A stretch of 64,000 bases of DNA, taken from positions 186,001 to 250,000 of the forward strand of contig NZ_JHWL01000002.1 of NCBI RefSeq assembly GCF_000622085.1. The letters run 5' to 3'. The notes below the pieces were generated by a model. It ran no database searches and was not told where the DNA came from. It worked only from the letters and a program-made list of their open reading frames with translations. Positions within the stretch are counted from its first letter, which is position 1. Every line of letters starts with the position of its first letter. The position numbers and the translations under genes are program-made. Of this stretch, positions 43,421 to 51,787 are shown piece by piece. Source of the stretch: Butyrivibrio proteoclasticus P6B7 (GTDB lineage Bacteria; Bacillota; Clostridia; Lachnospirales; Lachnospiraceae).

Positions 43421-44290
43421 TTAAGCGCGGATGTTCTTGGTAACTGTAACAGCTAAAGCGCCTGGCCCAATGTGGCAGGCAACAGAAAGTGAAAGTGGAT
43501 CCATATGGATATCGAATCCAGGGAAAGCTTCTTCAACTTCCTTCTTCCAGGCTGTGGCAGCCTCTAAATCCTGAGTATAAGCGCAGGCAATAGTAAAATC
43601 GCCATTCTCCATACCATCAAAGCGATTCTCGATGTCACTCTTGATGGCATTGATCATAATGCTCTTACCCTGAGATGTGGTTCTTGCCTTGGCAAAGGCA
43701 TCAAGCTTCTCACCCTGAATCTGAAGCACTGGCTTAAGTCTTAAAAGAGTTCCCAGTGCTGCTGCAGCTGGAGTGATACGTCCGCCCTTCTTAAGGTAAT
43801 AAAGGGTATCAAGCATGATGTAAATGCTGGACTCAAACTTATCTGCCATGAGCTTATCAACTATCTCCTGTGCAGAAAGACCTGCATCAGCCATAGCCTT
43901 AGCTTCAAGAGCAGACTGTCTCTGGGTTACAGAGATACGCTGATTATCAACTACAAAAACCTTTCCCTCGTACTCTTCCTGGGCAATCATGTATGCGCTC
44001 TGGCAAGAGCCTGAAAGGCCGCTACTCATAGGAATGTAAATGATCTGATCGTATTCCTTAAGAACTTTATCCCAAAGGGTCATAAGAGAATCAGGAGTTG
44101 GCTGGCTGGTAGATACATTGGCATCTCCAACGAGCTTCTCATAGAACTGCTCCTGAGTAAGATTTATATCTTCGTAAAAATCCTCTTCGTTTATCATAAA
44201 AGGCATTGGCACAACAAAGAGGCCTAGCTCAGAGGCTTGTTTCTGGGTTACACCGCTGTTGCTGTCTGTTATTACTGCAATTTTTCCCAT
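43421..44290 (-). CDS. DegV family fatty-acid-binding protein
   Basis: FakB-type carrier that holds a fatty acid while FakA phosphorylates it. 289 residues with ITDSNSGV at the start, STSQPTPDSLM, IPMSSGLSGSCQSA, and the C-terminal HIGPGALAVTV. A FakA-type kinase gene lies 2.2 kb upstream on the same strand, separated by recG. The start region has an unusual hairpin between the ribosome site and the ATG. Confidence 0.9.
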   Translation of the reverse strand: MGKIAVITDSNSGVTQKQASELGLFVVPMPFMINEEDFYEDINLTQEQFYEKLVGDANVSTSQPTPDSLMTLWDKVLKEYDQIIYIPMSSGLSGSCQSAYMIAQEEYEGKVFVVDNQRISVTQRQSALEAKAMADAGLSAQEIVDKLMADKFESSIYIMLDTLYYLKKGGRITPAAAALGTLLRLKPVLQIQGEKLDAFAKARTTSQGKSIMINAIKSDIENRFDGMENGDFTIACAYTQDLEAATAWKKEVEEAFPGFDIHMDPLSLSVACHIGPGALAVTVTKNIRA

Positions 44291-44324
44291 TTTTTCACCG
44301 CCGGCAAAATGCCGACACTCCTCC
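44288..44324 (-). promoter_or_regulatory. Ribosome site, hairpin and start of degV
   Basis: A perfect ribosome site, GGAGGAG (44324-44318 on the minus strand), lies 27 bases before the ATG (44290). A 6-bp GC-rich hairpin (44316-44311/44305-44300) fills the gap. Folding would bring the two to about 10 bases apart. A weaker GGTGA sits after the hairpin, only 4 bases before the ATG. Confidence 0.5.
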
Positions 44325-44356
44325 TTTTTAGCATTAAACTTAAAATAATCTTACTT

Positions 44357-46426
44357 TTATAAGGTCGCAAAGTCAACCAAATTTGCAGATTTTGTGCTTA
44401 GCAAATCTCTAAGTACACTATATTGTGGAGACTTAAGTTCACTATCTTGTGAAAGAATCATATCCGCATCTATGGCAGATTCCTTTACAAGATCGCTGTC
44501 ATGATATATGTCACCCAGCCTGAAATTAAGGTCACCACTCTGTCTTATGCCAAAGAGATCTCCAGGGCCCCTTTGCTTAAGGTCCTCCTCAGCGATCTCA
44601 AATCCGTCGTTGGATCTATTCATGATATCAAGCCTCTTTTTGGCCTCATCTGTTTCGGAGGTGTTGATGAAAATGCAATATGACTGCTCTTTTCCTCTTC
44701 CGACACGGCCTCTAAGCTGGTGCAGCTGTGAAAGACCGAATCTGTTGGCGTTCTCGATCATGATGACAGTGGCATTTGGTACGTTGATGCCAACCTCAAT
44801 AACGGTGGTGGATACAAGAACATCGATGTCTCTCCTAAGAAATGCATCCATGATCTCGTCCTTTTCCTTGGGCTTCATCTTGCCATTTAACATCTGAACC
44901 CTGATATTTGGAGGAAGGGCCTCCCTTAGCTTTTCTGTATAGTCTGTAACGTTCTCAGCCTCTACATTTTCGCCCTCTTCGATCATTGGGCAGATGACAT
45001 AGGCTTGTCTTCCAGCCTCTACCTGATTCTTAATGAATTTATAGGCTGTAGGCCTGTAATCAGGACCCACAACGCAGTTCTTAATAGGAAGCCTTCCCAC
45101 AGGCATTTCGTTGATCACTGAGATTGAAAGGTCTCCATACAAAATAATGGCCAGTGTTCTTGGTATTGGTGTGGCGCTCATGGCAAGAACGTGTGTATTT
45201 AGGCCTTTTCCTTTAAAGGTTTCTCTCTGCCTTACTCCAAATCTGTGCTGCTCATCAGTTACCACAAGAGCCAGATTCTTATAATCAACCTTGGCCTGAA
45301 TAAGAGCATTGGTACCGATTATACAGTTAACCTCGCCGCTTTTTATAAGGCTCTGAGCCTCCTTTTTATCTTTTGCAGAAAGAGCTCCTGTCAAAAGCAC
45401 AGGTTTAAGAGTTGTAATATGGTATTTCTCAATAAGCTCCTTAAAGCTCTCGTAGTGCTGCATCGCAAGGACTTCTGTTGGAGCCATAAGTGCTCCCTGA
45501 TATCCATTACCTGCAGCTGTTAAAAGAGCTAAGAAGGCAAGGATAGTCTTACCAGAGCCAACATCACCCTGGATAAGTCTGTTCATTACTGTGTCTCCGG
45601 AAAGGTCATTTTGAATATCCTCATAGGCCTTCTGCTGAGCATTTGTAAGCTTGTATGGAAGCTGCTCTAGAAGTCTCTTTGTCTCAGAGACTTCTATCAT
45701 GCGGTAGCTGTTCTCAAATTCTTCCTGGTTCTTTTTAAGAAGGCGAAGCCTTAGTACAAATAAAAAGAATTCGTCGTAAGCCAGTCTCCTTCTGGCGTTT
45801 TCTAAGCTTTCGTTATTCTTTGGAAAATGAATATTAAGAACAGCCTCGTGATAACTCATGAAGCCGTGTTTTTCTTTGATTGATTCGGGAAGATAGTCCT
45901 CCAGAACACCGATGTTTTTAAAGCACTCAGACATTGCTTTAGTGACCTGAGAATTCTTAAGCCCCTTAACTAAAGGATAGATTGGCTGCATTTTGCCTAC
46001 CAGGGCAGCGTATTCATCAACCTTGTACATCTTAGGCTGATCCATGGTAAAAAAGCTACCTTTTTTGCGGATTATGCCTCTGAAAATATGGGTTGTTCCA
46101 GACTTTATAGAGCTGGCAAGGTAAGGAGCATTAAAGTATGTCATCTTGATCCTGCCAGTTTCATCAGCTGCTTCAAAGGCGATGATTGAAAGGTTTCTTA
46201 CGCGCCTTTTAGTCACGTTTCCTATGATTGTAAGTTTAACGGCGTTTACCATGGACTCTTTTACGTCGCAGGCCCTTACAACCTTATCATATGTATCATA
46301 TGCTCTAGGATAATATCTGCAAAGATCATTGCAGGTTTTGATTCCACATTTTTCGAAAAGAGCTGATGTCTTTTCTCCGATCCCCTTTAAGTTAATTACA
46401 AGCTCCTGTAAGCTTCTACTCTCCAC
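44357..46426 (-). CDS. recG: ATP-dependent DNA helicase RecG
   Basis: Branch-migration and fork-reversal helicase. 689 residues: an OB-fold wedge domain (about 20-150), then superfamily 2 motifs QGDVGSGKT (I), VTDEQHRFG (II, DEQH box), SATPIPRTL (III), and QLRGRVGRG (VI). The start codon is GTG behind AGGGGG. A terminator separates it from fakA. Confidence 0.95.
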   Translation of the reverse strand: MESRSLQELVINLKGIGEKTSALFEKCGIKTCNDLCRYYPRAYDTYDKVVRACDVKESMVNAVKLTIIGNVTKRRVRNLSIIAFEAADETGRIKMTYFNAPYLASSIKSGTTHIFRGIIRKKGSFFTMDQPKMYKVDEYAALVGKMQPIYPLVKGLKNSQVTKAMSECFKNIGVLEDYLPESIKEKHGFMSYHEAVLNIHFPKNNESLENARRRLAYDEFFLFVLRLRLLKKNQEEFENSYRMIEVSETKRLLEQLPYKLTNAQQKAYEDIQNDLSGDTVMNRLIQGDVGSGKTILAFLALLTAAGNGYQGALMAPTEVLAMQHYESFKELIEKYHITTLKPVLLTGALSAKDKKEAQSLIKSGEVNCIIGTNALIQAKVDYKNLALVVTDEQHRFGVRQRETFKGKGLNTHVLAMSATPIPRTLAIILYGDLSISVINEMPVGRLPIKNCVVGPDYRPTAYKFIKNQVEAGRQAYVICPMIEEGENVEAENVTDYTEKLREALPPNIRVQMLNGKMKPKEKDEIMDAFLRRDIDVLVSTTVIEVGINVPNATVIMIENANRFGLSQLHQLRGRVGRGKEQSYCIFINTSETDEAKKRLDIMNRSNDGFEIAEEDLKQRGPGDLFGIRQSGDLNFRLGDIYHDSDLVKESAIDADMILSQDSELKSPQYSVLRDLLSTKSANLVDFATL

Positions 46427-46448
46427 TTAAGCCCCCTTGGTATTTAGC

Positions 46449-46474
46449 AAAAAAGGCCGGGCATAAAGCCCGGC
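46449..46474 (-). terminator. Strong intrinsic terminator after fakA
   Basis: Perfect GC-rich stem GCCGGGC/GCCCGGC (46456-46462/46468-46474) with a 5-base loop; TTTTTT follows closely on the minus strand. Confidence 0.93.
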
Positions 46475-46481
46475 GCTATAA

Positions 46482-48260
46482 TTATTCAGCAGATAAAACG
46501 TAGTAATAAATTGGCTGACCACCATACTGAAGCTCGACATCGCATCCAGGATATTCCTTAGAAATGCGATCTCTAAGAGATTCTGCATCCTTCTCATCAA
46601 CCTCTTCACCATAGTAGATACTGATAAGCTCTAAGTCTTCAGACATCATCTTGGCAAGCATATCGAAGGTAACATCAGCGATCTCTCCGCCTACAGAAAG
46701 GATTCCGCTGTCGCCGATTCCCATATAATCACCCTGTTTGATCTGAACATCATCAATAACTGTATCTCTTACTGCGTATGTAACCTCTCCAGTATTAACT
46801 GTGGAAAGGGCCTCTGTCATAGCAGCTACGTTGTCCTCAACTGGAACGTCAGGCACATAATTGATGATAGCTGTGATTCCCTGAGGAACAGTCTTAGAAG
46901 GAACTACTACGATCTTCTTACCATCATTATTGTCCTCTGACATAATAGCTGCCTGGTTAGCAGCAAGAATAATATTCTTATTATTAGGAAGAACGATTAC
47001 TGTATCAGCGTTAACCTTCTCTACAGCATCAAGAATATCAGCTGTTGAAGGATTCATTGTCTGACCGCCTTCGATTACATAATCAACACCAAGACCTCTG
47101 AAGATCTCAGCAAGACCAGAACCAGCACATACAGTTACAAATCCAACTTCCTTGTGAGGAGCGCTTGGAACCTCTTCCTTAGGCTCATCCATAGAAACCT
47201 TGTCTCCAAGAGGAATATCATCACCTGGTAAATATGTAGGTGTGAGCTCTGCTGCTCCATTTATCTCTGTCTTGATCTCTGCCCAAGAACCATCGTTGTT
47301 CTCGTGGAAGAGCTTCTCTCTGTGCTCCATTCTCATGTTATCGATCTTCATGTTAGAAAGCTGACCATACATAAGAGCTCTCTGGATAGCAAGACCTGGA
47401 TCATTAGAATGTACGTGAACCTTGCAGATCTCATCATCTGCAACCATAACGATACTGTCGCCGATTGACTCAAGGAAGTTCTTGAAATCTATCTCCTGCT
47501 TAACGTTAAGAGGCTTAGTTAAAAGAACTATGAATTCTGTACAGTATCCAAACTTAATCTCAGCTTCTTCAGTAGCCTCAGCCTTAGATCTAGCGGCTGG
47601 TGTTACTGCCTCTTCTGAAATTGAAAGATCTATCTCTTTTCCAAGGTATCCATCGAAGGCACCCTTAAGTACCTCAACAAGACCCTGTCCGCCTGAATCT
47701 ACAACGCCAGCCTGCTTAAGAACAGGAAGCATATCCGGAGTCTTGGCAAGAACCTCTTCTGCATACTTAATAACTTCGCTGCAGAATACCTCAACGTCCT
47801 CTGTATTCTCATTAGCAAGCTCTCTAGCCTTCTCGCTGGCACCCTTAGCAACTGTAAGGATTGTACCTTCCTTAGGCTTCATAACAGCCTTATAAGCTGT
47901 CTGAACAGCATTATCAAATGCATCTGCAAGAATAGCTACATTAAGCTCATCATTAGTCTTAACTACCTTAGTAAATCCTCTAAGGAGCTGTGAAAGAATA
48001 ACACCTGAGTTACCTCTTGCTCCACGAAGTGAACCTGAAGAAATTGCCTTACAGATCTCTTCCATAGAAGCACTATCGTTTAAGCTGCTGACTTCCTTGG
48101 CAGCGGACATAATTGTCATTGTCATGTTAGTACCTGTGTCTCCATCAGGTACAGGGAATACATTAAGTTCGTTGATCCACTCTTTTTTTGCTTCAAGATT
48201 CTTGGCTCCTGTCAAAAACATCTTTGACAGCATCTTGGAGTCAATTACATTCTTACTCAA
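46482..48260 (-). CDS. fakA: Fatty acid kinase subunit FakA (DAK2/YloV family)
   Basis: Phosphorylates fatty acids bound to FakB/DegV partners, feeding phospholipid synthesis. 592 residues: the N-terminal DhaL-type kinase domain has NVFPVPDGDTGTNMTMT and GARGNSGVILSQLLRG, a middle domain, and a C-terminal DegV-like domain ending in LQYGGQPIYYYVLSAE. The start is a TTG with AGGAGG 9 bases upstream. It follows asp23, the classic asp23-fakA pair. Confidence 0.93.
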   Translation of the reverse strand: MSKNVIDSKMLSKMFLTGAKNLEAKKEWINELNVFPVPDGDTGTNMTMTIMSAAKEVSSLNDSASMEEICKAISSGSLRGARGNSGVILSQLLRGFTKVVKTNDELNVAILADAFDNAVQTAYKAVMKPKEGTILTVAKGASEKARELANENTEDVEVFCSEVIKYAEEVLAKTPDMLPVLKQAGVVDSGGQGLVEVLKGAFDGYLGKEIDLSISEEAVTPAARSKAEATEEAEIKFGYCTEFIVLLTKPLNVKQEIDFKNFLESIGDSIVMVADDEICKVHVHSNDPGLAIQRALMYGQLSNMKIDNMRMEHREKLFHENNDGSWAEIKTEINGAAELTPTYLPGDDIPLGDKVSMDEPKEEVPSAPHKEVGFVTVCAGSGLAEIFRGLGVDYVIEGGQTMNPSTADILDAVEKVNADTVIVLPNNKNIILAANQAAIMSEDNNDGKKIVVVPSKTVPQGITAIINYVPDVPVEDNVAAMTEALSTVNTGEVTYAVRDTVIDDVQIKQGDYMGIGDSGILSVGGEIADVTFDMLAKMMSEDLELISIYYGEEVDEKDAESLRDRISKEYPGCDVELQYGGQPIYYYVLSAE

Positions 48261-48289
48261 AACTACATTCCTCCTAGAACTTGTGATCG

Positions 48290-48652
48290 TTAATCAATAA
48301 CACGGACGCCTTCAACGTAGATGTTGATCTTTTCGATTTCAAGCCCCGTAAATTCCTCTACTTTGTATTTAACATTATCAATAAGGTTATCTGATACAGC
48401 TGAAATACTAACTCCATATGCTACTATAACATGGAAGTCAAGTTTCAATTTATTATTATCATCAAGAGTTACATTGATACCTCTTGTCATGGAATCAAGC
48501 TTAAGCAGGCTTACAAGGCCGTCCTTAACATTGACATTGGCCATACCTACGATTCCAAAGCACTCCATAGCAACAGCACCGGCATACTGGGCAATTACTT
48601 CATTATCAATAGTAATGTTTCCCATGTGAGTGTTTACCACTGAAGACTTCAT
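48290..48652 (-). CDS. Asp23/Gls24 family protein
   Basis: 120 residues with the family start NTHMGNITIDNEVIAQYAG, an ALGIV-like ECFGIVGM segment, and VAYGVSISAVSDNL near the end. Asp23 proteins are membrane-associated and bound to the envelope through AmaP in staphylococci. The ATG at 48652 follows AAGGAGG; in-frame codons upstream lack a ribosome site. The gap to fakA is 29 bases. Confidence 0.9.
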   Translation of the reverse strand: MKSSVVNTHMGNITIDNEVIAQYAGAVAMECFGIVGMANVNVKDGLVSLLKLDSMTRGINVTLDDNNKLKLDFHVIVAYGVSISAVSDNLIDNVKYKVEEFTGLEIEKINIYVEGVRVID

Positions 48653-48767
48653 ATTAATCCTCCTTAAAATGCGTATTGTTACGACTATTGTACCATCGTC
48701 ATCGCACACATATAGTATTATAATAGCAGTTCCCTAAAAAATAAACCATAAATTTTGCAGATTTTAC

Positions 48768-48796
48768 TTGCAATCCAAAAATCTTTCTGATAATAT
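48768..48796 (+). promoter_or_regulatory. Promoter for rpmB
   Basis: TTGCAA at 48768-48773, 17 bases, TAATAT at 48791-48796. On the opposite strand a TATAAT (48722-48717) may serve asp23, but no good -35 matches it. Confidence 0.7.
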
Positions 48797-48869
48797 ATCA
48801 ATGTTGCGAAGTTATTCGCGATAATTTTGCTATAGGTTTAGATTACATGGCTTATAAGGAGGTGTCAAA

Positions 48870-49055
48870 ATGGCTAAATGTGATATTTGTGGCAAGGGCG
48901 TTCATTTCGGAAACAACGTAAGCCATTCTCATAGAAGATCTAACAGAGTTTGGAAGTCAAACGTTCAGCACGTAGCAGTTAAGGTTAACGGATCTACTCA
49001 GAGAATGCACGTTTGCACATCTTGCCTTAGATCAAACAAAGTTGAGAGAGCTTAA
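48870..49055 (+). CDS. rpmB: 50S ribosomal protein L28
   Basis: 61 residues with MAKCDICGKGVHFGN at the start and the C-terminal CTSCLRSNKVERA. Both Cys pairs (CDIC and CTSC) are kept, so this is a zinc-binding (C+) form. AAGGAGG precedes the ATG. Monocistronic, divergent from asp23. Confidence 0.97.
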   Translation: MAKCDICGKGVHFGNNVSHSHRRSNRVWKSNVQHVAVKVNGSTQRMHVCTSCLRSNKVERA

Positions 49056-49069
49056 TCGTAAGACTCTAC

Positions 49070-49101
49070 AAATTCCCTTGAGAAATCAAGGGAATTTTTT
49101 T
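49070..49101 (+). terminator. Strong terminator of rpmB
   Basis: Perfect 12-bp stem AAATTCCCTTGA/TCAAGGGAATTT with a GAAA tetraloop, then TTTT. Confidence 0.93.
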
Positions 49102-49145
49102 ATGACCAAATATAACTACGCTCTCTTCCTTTACTCTTTATATAA

Positions 49146-49188
49146 AAAAGAACTTACTCACCACTACTCATGGAAAGTAAGTTCTTTT
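49146..49188 (-). terminator. Terminator of the 49241-49660 gene
   Basis: Perfect 12-bp stem AAAAGAACTTAC/GTAAGTTCTTTT with a 19-base loop. A run of T follows on the minus strand, so it serves the convergent gene to the right. Confidence 0.75.
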
Positions 49189-49240
49189 ATTATTCATTAC
49201 TATTATCTTTGATATAAGTAATACTATTAATAGATTCTAA

Positions 49241-49660
49241 TTATATAGAGAAAGCAAAGAGAGCTAGTTTTGATACAATTAACTCTCTAACAATAATTCC
49301 CTTAGCTTCCTTCTCTTCTTTGGTTAATCTTGCCAACTCCTCTATCTTAAATATCTTCTCCTTATACCCCTTCTCATTTGTTCCCTCTTTCTTATATAAG
49401 GAACATCTGATCCTGGATTTGAGCTGCCTAAACACCTGATACTCATAATCCTCTTTACTTAGATAATAAAGATGACTCTCAAGAGTAGTCGAATCATCCA
49501 CATCATCATTTAAATACTTCGAAATCACCCTTTTAAATTTAAAAGGCACCATCTCATTATCAAGTAACTCTTTATAAGAGTACCTCGCTCCGAAATAGTA
49601 CCTCTCTATATCCTGCATATAATATTTAAAATCATTCTCATTAACTATATTATTTAACAT
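49241..49660 (-). CDS. Hypothetical protein
   Basis: 139 residues, basic and Lys/Glu/Tyr-rich, mostly helical, with no signal peptide, membrane segment or motif I recognise. A GGAGTG lies a few bases before the ATG and a hairpin terminator follows, so it is likely a real single gene. Its very AT-rich DNA and position next to the palindromic element suggest accessory DNA. Confidence 0.6.
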   Translation of the reverse strand: MLNNIVNENDFKYYMQDIERYYFGARYSYKELLDNEMVPFKFKRVISKYLNDDVDDSTTLESHLYYLSKEDYEYQVFRQLKSRIRCSLYKKEGTNEKGYKEKIFKIEELARLTKEEKEAKGIIVRELIVSKLALFAFSI

Positions 49661-49765
49661 ACCACTCCGTCTTTATAACTATCGCCATAAATACATTTAA
49701 TGATTTAATATAACGTACACTCACTCATCTTTAATCTAGGCCCCTGAAGATCTAAGTCTGAAAGG

Positions 49766-50036
49766 GTGATTGGTTCCAAATGGTTTTGCCCTTCCGTTGT
49801 TGTGATGTGGCGGGCGCCCAGGTAATTGGGGCAGATGCGAGTATTTGGACGAATCGATGAGATTCTAGGTGAAATAAAAGAAAAATGTCGATTGCCCTGA
49901 ACGACCGTGAAATGAGACATTTTTCTTTTATGAGCCGTAGAAACTCACGATGAGGAAACATGAGCGTCTGCCCCAATTACCTGGGCGCCCCCACATCCCC
50001 CTCGGATAGCCAACACCCATCCGGTACCACAATCAC
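49766..50036. repeat. 271-bp imperfect palindrome, candidate MITE or structured RNA
   Basis: Most of the 372-base gap between the flanking genes is one long imperfect palindrome centred near 49901. Perfect arms: 24 bp (49812-49835 with 49967-49990, containing GGGCGCCC and AATTGGGGCAG) and 16 bp (49874-49889 with 49916-49931). The parts between them pair with bulges (ATCG-TGAG-TTCTA), as do the outer flanks (GATGTGG/CCACATC; GTGATTG at 49766-49772 with CAATCAC at 50030-50036). The central loop is about 26 bases. The right end overlaps the stop codon of the sigma-like gene. It encodes no protein I can support. Either a non-autonomous transposon-like repeat or a long hairpin RNA would fit. Confidence 0.8.
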
Positions 50037-50797
50037 TTCTTCTCTTCACCACTATCGAGGTCTTCAATGTTGTCGCCAGAGAATTTAATAGCCGACCTTA
50101 TCTTATCCTCATCCCATCCAGTTTCGTCCATTAGCTCCTTAACAGTAACCTTACGACGAAGATCCTTAGCCAGCTCCTCAGCCTTGTCAGCAACCTCCTG
50201 AACAAGCTTAAGAACCTTCTGAGAACCTGTATCTTCAGCAAGATTGTCCTGAATGAGATTCTCCATAGCATCCAGCATCATCTTATAAAGGAAGCCTTCA
50301 ACCTCCTTTGGCTCACCTACTGCATCCAGCATGGTTACGCCGCGAGTTAAAGCATAATTGCCTTCTCCAATAAGATCTTCAATAAAAACGCCCTGCTCAG
50401 AATACATTCTGGCAACGTCAACAACAAGTGGAAGGTAGTTTTCAATAAGCTTACTCTGGGCATCCTTATCTCCTGCAATTGCAGACATCTGGATTGCCTC
50501 TAATTCACCCTGTGTACGAACTGGCAGAGCCTTTAAGGACTCAAGGTAGTCATTGAGATAATTAGTCTCTTCCTCTGTTAGATTGTCATCATCAAATACA
50601 GCTTCTTCATCAACGCCGATTTTGTGGTTTTTAAGGTATTCAAATACCATTTCAAACTGCTTGTCATCAAGTTCAAGCTCTGAAAAGGCATCTTTTACCT
50701 GCTCTGATGTGATGCTGTTCTTATTCTCTCTTGCTGTTCTAGTAACTAGTTTAAGTATTTCTGCAAATTCTTTTTCTTTATTATCAATATTTCCCAT
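50033..50797 (-). CDS. Sigma-70-like protein lacking the promoter-recognition regions
   Basis: 254 residues. Residues 1-60 resemble sigma region 1.1 (FAEILKLVTRTARENK...ITSEQVKDAF). Residues about 75-155 match regions 1.2 to 2.2 (LNDYLESLKALPVRTQGE, KLIENYLPLVVDVARMYSEQGVFIEDLIGEGNYAL), the core-RNA-polymerase-binding part. Where region 2.3-2.4 should follow, there is no aromatic WWIRQAI-like motif, only GFLYKMMLDAMENLI. A region-3-like helical part follows (RRKVTVKELMDETGWDEDKIRSAI), then an acidic end. Region 4 is absent. It could compete for or modify core polymerase rather than recognise promoters; this is inference. It is the last gene of a three-gene run. Confidence 0.72.
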   Translation of the reverse strand: MGNIDNKEKEFAEILKLVTRTARENKNSITSEQVKDAFSELELDDKQFEMVFEYLKNHKIGVDEEAVFDDDNLTEEETNYLNDYLESLKALPVRTQGELEAIQMSAIAGDKDAQSKLIENYLPLVVDVARMYSEQGVFIEDLIGEGNYALTRGVTMLDAVGEPKEVEGFLYKMMLDAMENLIQDNLAEDTGSQKVLKLVQEVADKAEELAKDLRRKVTVKELMDETGWDEDKIRSAIKFSGDNIEDLDSGEEKK

Positions 50798-50858
50798 GTT
50801 TACTCCGTTTAGTAGTGATTATTATGTAGTTTTTTTACTAATACTGCTATTAAGCCTG

Positions 50859-51764
50859 TCACTGAACATGCTGATGAGTGAAAAGGTGATCCTGACAGTA
50901 TTCGTAGTTGCCGTTACACTTTGAACAGAATCTAAACTCAAGCTCTGGGTTAGTCTCCTCTGTTCTTCCGCAAACTGCACACTTATGCCTTGTAACGCCT
51001 CTTGGCTTAATATGAGCGTTTTGTTTAAAGGTCTGTCTTCTCTTTATCTCTTTTGGCTTAAGATGGTTGAGCCTTCCTATGGATGAATAGAAAAGTCCAA
51101 GATTCAAAAACTGTGATAATATCGCAGCTATTGTAAAGATGGCTCCGTAGGATGGATCAGTTCTTAATGTAGAAAATGCCTGAAGTAATGATAAGAAAAG
51201 AATCAGTGTATATGCATATCCAAGATATTTAACCTTGATAGGAATAAGCATCATAAAATATACAGACACGTTTGGATAGAAAATGGCAAATAACAAAAAT
51301 ACCATTTCCTGAAGGTAATATGTACTAAGGGTAACACCGCCGAAATAGCTTGCCTTGGCAAGAAGCTCAGCATTACCTATGTACATTCTTGAATAGATAA
51401 AGTATCCAATGAATGCGGCAATTATCATAAAGAGATATCCGCCAAAAATAAAGACGTTATATCTGAAGGTTCCCATGGTGCGCTCAAGGTTTGTACCAAG
51501 GAAATAATAGAACAAAAAGGTGATTACAATGAATATGCTCATGGTCTGTGGAGGAATAACTACCCAGGTAAACAGTCTCCAGATTTGAACGAAATGGATT
51601 ATCTTATAGACATCTAATGAAAGATTGTCATACAAAAATGTACTTGTGGGATTGGCAATCTGTAAAACGTAGCCAATTGCATACAAGATAAGGATATAAA
51701 CTGTAAGATTTGGGATTGCATATCTGCCAAACTTGCGCTCTAGCTTGTTCATGAAATTACTCAA
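50859..51764 (-). CDS. Rhomboid-fold membrane protein without evident active site, with zinc ribbon
   Basis: 301 residues. Six hydrophobic segments lie between about residues 17 and 228. IWRLFTWVVIPP, NLERTMGTFRYNVFIFGGYLF and the layout resemble rhomboid or Der1-like proteins, but I see no GxSG-type catalytic Ser or matching His. The C-terminus has a zinc-ribbon-like group (HKCAVCGR...FCSKCNGNYEYCQDH). The start is TTG 51764, 8 bases after AGAGGT; ATG 51752 is an alternative. It is 23 bases from the receptor gene and 61 from the sigma-like gene, so likely co-transcribed. Confidence 0.68.
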   Translation of the reverse strand: MSNFMNKLERKFGRYAIPNLTVYILILYAIGYVLQIANPTSTFLYDNLSLDVYKIIHFVQIWRLFTWVVIPPQTMSIFIVITFLFYYFLGTNLERTMGTFRYNVFIFGGYLFMIIAAFIGYFIYSRMYIGNAELLAKASYFGGVTLSTYYLQEMVFLLFAIFYPNVSVYFMMLIPIKVKYLGYAYTLILFLSLLQAFSTLRTDPSYGAIFTIAAILSQFLNLGLFYSSIGRLNHLKPKEIKRRQTFKQNAHIKPRGVTRHKCAVCGRTEETNPELEFRFCSKCNGNYEYCQDHLFTHQHVQ

Positions 51765-51787
51765 TATAATGTACCTCTTTTTCTGAA

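Noticed and set aside
49705-49976. Two overlapping minus-strand open frames (about 71 and 74 codons) inside the palindrome
   Set aside because: They cross the inverted arms, lack a ribosome site, and are explained by the repeat itself, which is naturally open in several frames.
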